Assembly (NCBI GenBank): GCA_900544575.1
Contig: UQVO01000006.1
Coordinates: 1 to 64,000 of the forward strand
Length of the DNA stretch: 64,000 bases
Reading direction: 5' to 3'
DNA from: an uncultured Eubacteriales bacterium
Lineage (GTDB): Bacteria; Bacillota; Clostridia; Christensenellales; CAG-917
Shown here: positions 51,201-63,200 of the stretch, in pieces
Layout of the letters: every line of letters begins with the position of its first letter
Numbering within the stretch: position 1 is the stretch's first letter
Position numbers and translations under genes: made by a program
The notes under the pieces: model-generated
The model's input: the letters and a program-made list of their open reading frames with translations, nothing else
Database searches by the model: none
Told to the model about the DNA's origin: nothing

Positions 51201-54200
51201 CGGAGTGAACGCCGTGGTCAACGGCGACAGCTATATCGAGTCCGTTCCCGACGACGTCGAATTCGTCGACTTCTTCAACGAACCTTACGTCAATCTTTCT
51301 CTCGAATTCGGACTCGGCGCGCTGATTGCGGGCGGCAGCATTTCTCTCGGCGACGATGTCGGCAGCATAGACTTCCCCGAAGGGCTTGACGTCGACCTTA
51401 CGCTCTCGCTGAATGCGAACCTCGACCTCGGCACTCTGCTTGCCGAATTTACCGGCGTCGTGCCCGAGGGCGAGAACCGTACGCAACTTGCCTTGCAGCT
51501 CAAAAACGGCGACGAAGTGCTCCTTGCCGCTTACTATTCGGCGGGCACTTTATATGTTGACGCGGGCGCGCTTATAGGCGCGCGTGTGAGCACCGACCTC
51601 GACATAATGGCGCTGCTGGCGTCCGTAATCGCGGGTTCGGGCAGCGGCGGCGAAGGCGGCGAAGCAGTCACCACGGCGGATATCAACGCGGAAGATTATT
51701 CCGTCGGCGTGTTCGAATTCCTTATGAAAGTCACCTCCACGGGCTTCTCCGTCGAAGTCGCGAAGGGACTTACCTCCGTCATCAACGACCTCATCGGTAT
51801 GGACCTCGGGGAAATCAGCGCAGTGCTTTCTCTCGACTGGACGAACATCGTCAAGGACGAGGACGGCGGCTATCTCCTTGCGGGCGAAGTCAAAGTGGGC
51901 GATATGGCGACGGTGAACATTTCCCTCTCCGGGCTCGGTCTCGGAATAGGCGAGGGCATTTTCGATAACTCCGTCCTGCCTGCGGAATTCGACTCCGAAG
52001 ACTATAAGAACATCGGCAGTCTGCTTGACGAAAACAATCAGTTCAGTGCAGAGGGGCTTGAACTCGACAGCGTATATGTCGAGCTCAGCGGAACGCTCGA
52101 CCTTTCGGCGGACGCCAACACCGCCGGCGACTGGAATGTCGGCGATTGGATAAACAACTTCCTCGAAGGTGACGCCACAGTCGCCGACAACGTGAAGTCG
52201 CTCATCCAGAAACTGGTGCTTTCGTTTGCGATAGACAGAAGCGTTTCTACGTCGCTCGAATTCGGTCTGAAAGCGCTGCTGCGCTTCGGCGACGATATGA
52301 CGGATGTGGGCTATATCCTTTCCCACTCCGATATTGCGCTCGAAATCAGGGAGAGCGGCAAGACGGAAAATCTGCTCGCGGTTTACATCATCGCGGATGA
52401 GGCCACGGGCAAGAGCACGCTTTACATCGCTTCCGATGCGGGCGGTCTCATCGGCGGCGGCATTGCCGTGCCCGACATCGACCTCGGCTCGCTCTTTACG
52501 GCGAACACCGACACTCCCGCGGAAGGCGAAGGAACGCAGAACCAGGCTCTCTCCGCCGCGGACGGCGAAACGGATACGACGGACGGCACTGACAATATCC
52601 TCGACACCATTCTCGGCATCATCAACCGCATTTATATGACGGACAGCGAACTGGAAGTCGGCCTCGGCGCGAACTTCCTCGTGTCGCTGCTCAATATGCT
52701 GCTGCCCGGATATGAGCTGAACGCTGACAATTTCGTGCAGCTCAATCCCGAAAACAGCTTCCTGTCCCTGTTCTACGGGCTCGGCGAAGGCGGCCGCAGA
52801 GAGATAGGCATAGACCTCTCCCTCGGCGTGGACCCCTTCACCGTTGCGCTCGGACTCGGCGGGCTTAAAGTGGCAATCAACGACGACAGCAACGCCATCG
52901 AACCTTCCGTTCCCGAAGGATACGGCGGAGTCGACGACTATTACAAGAACATCTTCGCGGAGGACGGCGTCATTTCGCTCGAAGCCACCGTCGGTCTCGA
53001 ACTTTCCTTCGGCGACACCGCGGCGCTCGAAGACGGGAAACTGCCTCTCGGAGATATGCTCTCCGCGATAATAGCCAATCTTGCCCTTGAACTCGGCATC
53101 GAAATTTCCGACGACCTGCGCCTTGCCGTGGACGTCTATCTCGGCGCCAACATAATGTTCGGCGACGCCGAAAACACAGAGATTGCCCTCCAAATCAAAG
53201 ACGCGATTTCCTCCGACGTCATCCTTGCGGTCTATCTCAAAGGCTCCGCGATGTACGTCGATATGGGCAAACTGTCCGACAAAGACTTTGTCATCGAAAA
53301 TACGGGCATCATCTCCACCGTCATCGAAATGGTGAGCGGACTGCTTGCCGGCGTCGAAGATAACGGTGCGGAAGGTGCGTCCGAAGCGGTGACCGCGTCG
53401 GATGCCACGGCGCAGGCGGACGAAGAAGATATGCTCGACATCGTGTTCGAAATTGCGGAAGGGCATCTTGCCCTCAACGTCACCGAGCGCGTCATTCTCG
53501 GCATAATCGGAGCGTTCGCGGGCACTGATGTGGACATCGATTCCATCTTCGAAGCGCTCAATCTCGGCGCGGAAGTGTCCGTCGACGTCGATTTCGAGGC
53601 GCCTTCCGTGAGCATTGACATCGACACCAACTATGCAAGCGTGGGTGTTTCGATAGATAAGCCTTACATCACCAACTCCAAGAGCGATAACGTAAGCGGC
53701 ATTATCGACAAAGCCATAGCGGAGGGCAATTTCCAGAGCTACACGGCGAGCAGCGTGGCGCGTTTCGGTCTGAACCTCTCCGTGCGTTACAGTGCCGACG
53801 CGACTTATCAGAAAGTCGACAATCCCGACGCGTACGCGAATTCGGACAGATACACTCAACTCTCCGACGGGTCGTTCGTGCAGGATAACGACGGCGATTA
53901 TGTGCGCCGTGCCGTGACGCTTTCCGAAATTATCGATGCGTTGCTGGATATGCCCGCAATTGCGGACGCTTTCGGCAACGTCGGCAACGAAACCTTGCAG
54001 GCGATAGTGGACGTGCTCGTCGCACGCCTCGGCATCGAGCTTTATCTCGACGACCCCATCAGCGACAATCTCCAAATCAACATCGAAGGTCTGCTCGACC
54101 TCGAAGCGCTGGGGCTCAGCGGTATACTCGGCGACTTCACGATTCCCGAGTTCGATACGCTTGCGATTCTCAACGCGCTGCAAGTCGGCATCGAAATAAT

Positions 54201-57200
54201 CTTCAACCCCGAGACCGGCAGCACCGCGGATGTCGCCATCTATCTGATGAACGGCGACATCTACGTTGACCTCGAAGGGCTCGGCGGTCCCAAAATCAGC
54301 GCAAGGCTGTTCGATATCCTTGCGGAAATGGGCGTCAGCCCGTTCGGCGAAGGCGGTTCGGAAGCGGTGACTGCGGACGAGAATTCCGGCGACGGTTCCG
54401 GCAACACTTCGGAAGGTGTGGACATCAACGCCATCCTCAACGCGCTGGTGCGCACCATAGTGCTGCGTGAGGGCGGTTTCGCGCAGGCAGGCACTGACGG
54501 CTATTACAACATTCTGCAGAGCGGAGTCGGCCTTGACCTTATGCTGCCGTCCAACCTCGTCGGCAACATAGTGAGCCTCATCGTCGGAAACGGCGAAGAG
54601 TACAGCTTCGACGACTTTATCCTCAACGAGGAACAGAGCCGCGTAAGCCTCGTTCTCGGCGGCGGCAACATCGCCATCGAAGTCGCGGCGCAGTCCGACA
54701 CCGGGTTCAGCATAGCGGTATCCACGGAAGCGGGCATTACCATAGACGTTGCGACTCAGGACGACACCCTGCTGTCCTCCCGCGAGAGAAGCACCTATGT
54801 CGATATGACCGATTTGGTGCTCAACATAATCGACCTCGTAAACGGCGAAACCACCGACGGAGGCGGGTTCGGTTCGCAGCGCGTTACGTTCAGCCTGTCC
54901 GGCATGGCACAGTTCGAGTCGGACGGCGAGGGCAGCTACGACCTCGGCTCGCTGCTAGCGGATTATCTCGGCGACATAATCCTCGAACTCAACACGCAGG
55001 AAGCGTTCTCGGACGGCATCGCGTTCCGTCTGTCCGTGGCGGCGGACCTCGGAGCGATTGATTTCGCGTCGTTGACCGGCGACACCCCCGATTGGGACGC
55101 ATTCCTCGAAAATACCGACCTCGACACCATCGAAGTCGCGCTGGAACTTCTGAACATCGACGATGCGGGCAACATCGAACAGGATAACGTGCTGGGCGGC
55201 ATCTACATTTCGCGCGGCAGATTGTATCTTGACGGCACCGACATCTTCGACGTGGTCGAGAATTATTCCTATGTGCCCAACTTCCTGCAGTTCGTCATCG
55301 AAGCCGCACAGCTCGGCGCGTCTGCGGACGTTACGACGGGCGAGAGCGGCGGCGCGTCTTCTCAGGCGCTTACCGCGGCGGTCACGGCATCCGAGGGCAG
55401 CACTTCGGCGCGTGACGCGCTTCTCGAACTCATCTATTCCGACACCGCAATGCAGATTGTGCTCACCAAGAGCATTATCAGCGCGGTGCTTGCCACGCTC
55501 GTACCCGACCTCGGCGGCATTGCCGACATCTTCGACAACTTCGACGTGACGCTGGGCGCGGAGATAGGCAGAATCGATTACGAAAGCGTTTACGACGTGT
55601 TCTATGAGGCGACGGCGGCAGAAGACGGCGAATATGTGGCTGTCACGGAAAAAGACAGCATAACAGGTTTCCGTCCCGCCACGGCAGACGACGTCGGTGT
55701 GCAGAGATACTCCCTGACCCTCGTCGAAGCCGAGAGCGTGCTTGACGGCACTTATTACGTGAAGGAAGCGGACGGTACGTTTACCGCCGCGGTCGCGGGA
55801 CACAGGTACAGCTATTACGAAACGGAAACTTACTCGCTCGCAGCAGAAGGGGTGACCGGTTCGTTTGTCAAACTTGTTGCTTTGGACACCGATGACAGAG
55901 AAATTTATCTCGAAAGCGACAAATATGTGTTCTACACCCCCGCGGAGAACGGAACATACAAAGTCGTTTCGTCGCTTGACGACGAAGTAAGCGGCGACAG
56001 CGTATATGTCATTTACGACGGTATGTACCGCCAGCTCGAATATACAGGTGAAGGCGAAACCGCCGAAGTGAATACTTATGTCAGGCAGTTGGGCTATGTG
56101 CGCGATGCGGAGGGAAAATTCTACCGCGTCTACACGCCGCACACGGCGATATCCGACTTCTATCTTACGCTCGGCGCGCACGTCGGCACGATGAACGTCG
56201 GGCTTGAACTCGGCGGCATTGAGATAGAATTCGGCGGCACCGATTCTCTCGTGCCCGATTACGTCACCGCGGGCAAGACCAAGACCCCCGCGAAATATGA
56301 CGGCACGCAGGACAAGGCTTATACCTATGACGAAAATACGGGCGTCTATACAGAGGTAGAATCGCCGCAAACGGGAGAGGAATATTATTACGACGTATCC
56401 CTTGCTCCGTTCTACAATTCCGTCATTACGGTCGGGATGTCCGTTGAGTTCGAACTTTCCATCACGGAAGGGCAGATTGACGTGGGCCAGATTTTCGCGG
56501 GCATACTCGGCGACCTCGACGGCATCGTCATCGAAATCCCCGAAACCAACAAGGGTTATTCCTCCGCACATCTGCGTCTGGACCTCTCCCTTATGCTGGA
56601 TATGCAGGACCTGCCCGGTTCCGAAATAGCGGTCGAACTGTACAACCTGTCCTCCGAAACGGGGGCGGAAGTGAAATGGCTTGCGGCATACTATCTCGAC
56701 GGTATGCTGTATATCGACCTTTCCTTCTTCAATATGCCCAAGCTCGCCGTGCCGATGACGGAAATTTCCGACTTCATCGAAGATATGCTCGGCGACCTGC
56801 TCAACACTTCCATTTACGACGATGTCGAAATCTCCGGCGGCTCTTCGTCCGAAGCGATAACCGCTGACGATACATCGGCCTCGGACGACGAGAGAGCAGA
56901 CCTCACCACGGAAGAGAAGGTTGCGTCGCTGCTTATCAGCGAACGCAGACTCGCGCTCTCTGTCGGCAACGCGTTTATGCGTTATCTGCTTGAAAACATC
57001 ACAATCGGCGACGACCCGCTCGGAAGCCTCGTTTACGAAGACCTGCTCGGAGGACTCGACGTTGTGATAGACGTCAGCGACGGGCTCGATGTTTCGCTTG
57101 ACCTTGCGCTTGCGCTTACGGGCGACCGTTATATCCTTGTCGACAACAACGCGAGCGAAGCAACCGACGACGTCCTCTACTATGTGTTTAAGGCGGGCGC

Positions 57201-60200
57201 GGACGGCGACGCGGCGGGACTGTTCGTGTACGATACGGAAGAAGAGGTTTACCGCGCGGCAAACACGCAGGATATCTCCGCAGGAACGACCACCTATGTG
57301 CGTTACGAAGCGGCGAATGTCGACGGTGCATGGGTGTACTACACCTATACGGAATTTGACGGAACGCCTGCGGACGGCACCACCTATTACCGTTATGACG
57401 AGGCTCAGGACGCTTATGTGGCCGTCGGCGCGGACGAAGACACGACGGGTGTGACGCTTTATACCCGTGACAACGGCACCGCAGCGTCCAATCTGCCCGT
57501 GTATGCTTATGTCGCCGGAACGAGTGCGAATCCCAACGACTACGACACGGAACTCGACCTCTACGTCGGCATAAACAACGTCGATATGTACTTCACCGAA
57601 CAGAGAGAGTATTCTCTGACGGCGGACGAACTGAAAGAATACTACAACTTCAACAGCGTCGATACGGTGTCGCTCAGCGAGACCATCTCTCTTGACCTGC
57701 TCTTCGACGTGGGCAGCGAGATAGACCTCGCAAGCCTGTTCGAGTATCTCTTCCCGGACAGCACTTACGACTTCGATACCATCATCGCAGCCATAGGCGA
57801 AGGCGACCAGAAGGACGAAATCCTGCGCGGACTGGAACTCACCGTTTCGCTGGAATTCAAGCTCGGTGCGTTCATCAACTATCTGCGCAGTCTCGACGCG
57901 CTTTACGAACTCGGTTCTCTTGACGAAAACGGCGTATTCACCGCTTTGGCGGAACTGCCCGAAGAGCTTGACCTCGTCACGTTTATACAGCTTGTGATGA
58001 GCCTTGTCGGCGCGAAGGCGGTGCCCAATGCGGACGGCAGCATCTATTACACGGACGACAATGTCGACGACCTCTTCGGCCTCGAAGATTTCCTCAACTT
58101 CGTCAATGCGTCCGTGGTGCTCAGCACGTCGTCCAACGACGGAACACCCGACCATACGATGCTCGGCGTCTATCTCTCCCTCGGCGATGCGGATGGAGTG
58201 GAATACGACGCGGACAAGCACGAAGGACAGCAGAGATATTCGCACTACTTCGCGTCCGCACTCGGCGATTACGGTTATGTCGACGGCAAGTACGTCCTCA
58301 TATCCGAAATAGAGGGTTATGACGAAGCGGTGCACGGCAGATATTCTTACGACGCGTCCTTCCTCTATCCCGACGAGAACGGCAAATTCGTGCGCGAAAG
58401 CGCGGGTCTTTACGTCGACCTCAGCTACTTCGGTCAGCCCGGCGTGTACGTCAATCTGACCGAGCTGATGGACTTCATAGGCGGAATGATGGGGCAGGAA
58501 GTGTCGCTCGACGGCATAGGCGCGAGCGAGGCAATCACCGCGGCGGGTGACGACAGTTCCGTCTTCCCCGTCGACCTCGGCGACATTCTCGGCGGCGGCA
58601 TCAATCTGTCCGATTCGCTGCCTCTGCTTTCGCAGGAGATTGCGGCATACGTCCAGGCGTTCCTGTACGGCATCCGCATCACCTCTACTTACATCAGAGT
58701 CTTCCTGCAAGCGGACTTCATCGACAGACTCATAGACCTGCTCGACACCGACCCGTCGCTTGACTTCGGCGACTTCGAACAGTCTTACATCGGCATCAAC
58801 GTCGACGTCAACAACTACCTGTACGCAGGGCTTGACGGAGCAACCGCGGAACAGATAGAATTCGCGGACACCCGCTTCGCAATAGAGGATACGGGCGCGG
58901 ACGGAGACGGAATGTATTACAAGACGGATGCGGGTTACTACGAACTGCGCTCCGATATGACCGCACAGGAAGAGGAGAATTATGACGGCAGTTATTACAA
59001 CATCACGCCGATAGAAACCTACCTCAACGTGAACGGCGAATACGTCCTTGCCTCCGAAGCGAGCAACACCGATTGGCTGCGTGCGGAAAGATATGACGCA
59101 GAAGGCGCGGTTGCTGCTGGCAATGCGGAGCTCGAAGGGACTTACAAGTTCTATGTCGCGGCGGACAGCGAATATGCGGGCGAAGACACCGACGGAAACG
59201 GTTATGCCGAATTTGCGGTGGCGGACGACATTTACGTCGTGTATCCGTCCGACGAACAGAAACCCTTCATCGAAGCCAACATCTATCTCTGGAACCACAA
59301 CATCAGTCTCGGCATCAATATGCCGACGACGTCCGGTGCGGAGTACAGCTACAATAATGTCGGCGAAGGGAATGGCGCTTACGAGGCGGTCGAGCTTGCT
59401 CTTTACACTCCCGACAGCGTCATCGACGGCGACGGCGGTGCGGAGGGTAACGATTATCTCTACTACCGCGGAGAATACTATCAAATCACTCTTGACGCTC
59501 TTTATACCTATGTTGACGGTGCCCGTCAGCCTGTGAGTGATTGGAGCGCATTTGTCCGGAATCCCTATGCAGGCAACTATTACCTGCACGTGTTGGTCGA
59601 AGGTGAAGGTTTCGACCAGTACATCGTCATAGAAGAGGATTACGTTTACGAGAGAGAAGTGTACAAGACGGTCTACCGTTACGTCGGTGAAGGCAACGGC
59701 TCGTATGAGCGTCTTGCCACCACGTCGCTTGTCAGCGTGCCCGAATTCCACGTCAACTTCGACTCCGATGTCGATTACGACGGATTGACGGAAAACGAGT
59801 ATTATGTGGACGACACGGGCAACCTTGTGGCAGGCAAAGCTCCCGCAGGCACGGAGAAAGTCTACGACAAGGAAGACGTGCACTTTGTGTACGACGAAGC
59901 GGCGGGAACATTTATGTCCGTTGCGGATTATCTCGCGGCAAACAGCCTTGATTCTCTGCCTGATGGTACGCGCGTCTATGACAGCGAATATATCAACTAT
60001 CTCGACACGGGCGACCTGTACTACCTCAACGTGGTCATCCGCGGTGAAATCTTCCTCGGACAGCACGTCGAATATCTGACCAAAGACGAGTGGACATCCG
60101 CAAATCTCGGCGAACTTCCCGCAGACGCGTATGTGCTGGTGAGAGGGAAGTATGTCCCGTACGACGAGCACAATACCACGCACGCGGGGCTGACCAAGTA

Positions 60201-63200
60201 TTACGCTTATGCGAACAGTTCTTCCGCGGTCAGCGAAGTGCTGGGCGCCATCCTCGGTGATATGGACGCGCTCTTCACGGTTGCGGACGGCTATCAGGCA
60301 AGACTGCCGTTCGAAATCCGCGCGACCGTAAAACTCGATTACGCCAACGAAACGGACTACAACTCCCTGTATGTCGCGGGGCTTGAACTCGCGGTCGACG
60401 TATGGCGCACCGAGGCATCCGACGACACGCTCTCTCACGTGCTCGGACTCTACTATATGAGCGACGTGTGGAACATCGGCGATAACGATATAACCAACGA
60501 CGTCATCAACAGCTCCGCACTCTATCTCGACCTCACCTGGCTGCTCGGCGACGGGGCGAAGTTCAAAGTGGACCTCAGCGCTTATCCGCTCGAAGACCTG
60601 CTCAACGACAACATCGACATCGGTTCCATTTTCGGCGACGGCGCAAGCGAAGCAATCACCGCGGCGGACAAAACCGACCTCGGCGACACGAGCAAAGCAA
60701 CGGTGCTGCTCAACGTCTTCTCGCGTTCCATAGCGCTGAAAGCGAGCGCGGGCCTTATCAAACTGCTTGTGGGTCTTATCGCTCCCGATATGTCGGCGAC
60801 GCTGGAAGAAATGCTGCCCAATATGTCCATATTCGCGCAGATAGACGCCGCGCCGTATGACCTCACCATAGGCGCAACGCTGTATGACGAAGAAGGCACA
60901 GGGCTCCTCGACCTCGGTCTTACGCTCAACCTCTTCAACACGGACGACGCGTCCGAAGGGTTGCAGCTGTCGTTCGGGTCGCTGGAAGATTATGCGGAAC
61001 TCAGCGCGGCGCAACTTGCGGCGAAGAGCAAAGATTACATCTATTACTACGGTCTGTTCACCCGCGATGACGATGTCGCAGGCGACGACTATTACATCAA
61101 AGACGGCACCGAAAAAGGTTACGTCCACATCAGCGAAGCAACGGAAGAGCAGATAGCTGCGGCGGGCGACGCCAAGTTCGTCTTCAATGACGACCCCGCA
61201 TACGACGTGTTTGTCAGCAGTGCGGCGAGAAACTCTTATGAGAAATCCGAGCGTTATGCGGCGATTCCCGAAGGATTTATCGTGCTGGATGACGCGGCAG
61301 ATTATACCTGGGCAACCAACATAGGTACGCAGCTCTACTATTACTCTTATTCGTTCACCAGCGGAAGGGCGACGATGTACACCGTCAACAGCTCGCAGGT
61401 GGGGAATATGTCCAACGGCATCCGCTTTGTCGATTACGGCATCGACGGTCAGAATGTCGGATACGCAAAACTGTACATCAACTACAATCTGCTCAGTTCG
61501 GAACAGAGAAGCCAGGCGCTTGTTCAGTTCGGTCTGACGGAAAGCGAAGTGAACAGCGTGCGCTACACGCTCGATTCACAGGGCGCGCACAAGCAGACGA
61601 CCGTCTTCACCGATTACAAGACGCTGCTTTCGCTCGACCTCGAAGACCTCATTGCCGGCATAGGCGGCTCGGACGAAAGCACGGACACCACGAGTGCAAT
61701 TCTCGATATGCTGGTGGGCGGCTTGCAGGATGCGGGCCTTGAAACGGTGGAAATAGGCGGCACGCTGTCGCTCGACCTGACGTTCAGCGATGCAATCAAC
61801 TGGACGCGTCAGATGTCCAGGCTTATGGCGACGGACAGCAGCGCAGACACTTATTTCGAGATGCTGCTGGCGTCCCTTGCGATGAACAGTGCGGAATTCG
61901 TGTCCGCAATAGGTCTTGACATCAAGCTCGCGCTGCAAATCAGACTCGACGGGCTCATTGCTATGCTGCCCGACCTGCTCGGCGGCGGCGAAATCGACAC
62001 CGCGGCGCTTCTCGGCGCAATCCTCGGCGGAGCGAGCATCTATCTCGAAATCGCAGTTGACACCAACTTCTTCGGCGACAAGATAGAGGACGCGCAGCCC
62101 ATCAAGATATGGCTGCTCGTGGACGAAAACCTCGGCGCGGACATCTATCTCGATACGACAGGTCTTGGCAAAGTTATCGGCTCCGTCGGCGACGGTATGA
62201 CCGACTTCTTCGGCAAACTGAAACTCGAAGGAATGCTCAATCTCGGCGAGCTGCTTTCCGGCATTGCGGGCGGCAGCGGCGCAAGCGAGGCGGTGACTGC
62301 GGCTGACAGCTCGTTCGTCATCGACATCGGCGACGCAACGACGGGGCTTATCCCCGAAGACATCTGGGGCGTGCTCAATCTGCTCGTCGGGCAGGTTCTG
62401 TTTGCGGGCGATATGATAAGCGTCGGCATCACCGAAAACCTGCTTGCGGGTCTTATCGAGGCGCTTGTGCCCGAATTCCCCGAGGAAGACCTCGAACTCC
62501 TGCCCACCTTCACGGTGACGAGCGGAGCGGACACCAGCGGCGTCAACCTGCTCTTCGGCGACGGTTCGCTCGCATTGCAGGTCCAGCTCGGCGTCAGGGG
62601 CGGATTTGACGATTACGCGCCTCTCGACGAGGTTGTCGAAGTCATCGAGCAACTCGGCTCCGCATCTGTGTACGGCATCGACGATATAAGCGCCTATCTC
62701 GGCGGCATCACGCTCAACAGCGAAAGCGAAGTGGTCATTTCCACCGAAGATTATGCGCTGGCAGTGTATGCTTCTCCCGAAGAAGCGTGGCTGGGTGACA
62801 GATATACCCTCAGCGGCTTCAACGCGGAAGGACATCCGGAATTCACGCTCGTTCAGGACGCTTATGCGGGCGCATTCACGCAGTCCGATGACGGATTGTA
62901 CGGAATACTTACGGAAGACCTCACAAGCTATCAGGGCGTGACGGGCGGACAGGTGACGGAAGGCACTTATGTGACCTATGAAGAGGGCACCTATATGCTC
63001 GTGAGCCGCATTGAGAAACTCACGAGAGAAACTTATTCGGGAGCACGTTACAGCTTCGACGAAGATGCGGTGACGGGCGAATACATCAAGCTCGGCGACG
63101 TGACCATCGCGCTGGAACTCGGCGACATCGGCGTGCTTGTCAACGAGGAGTTCTCCGCTGCTCTCAGCGACGACGAGAAGGCGGCATACGGCAACGTGCT

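Noticed and set aside
54955..61128. A 2,057-codon open frame on the minus strand
   Set aside because: It is antisense to the giant lipoprotein gene. That gene hardly uses TTA, CTA or TCA codons, which leaves the opposite strand free of stops. The antisense protein has no domain, start signal or composition typical of a real protein. The same holds for 49504-51486, 51550-54183 and 61576-62835.
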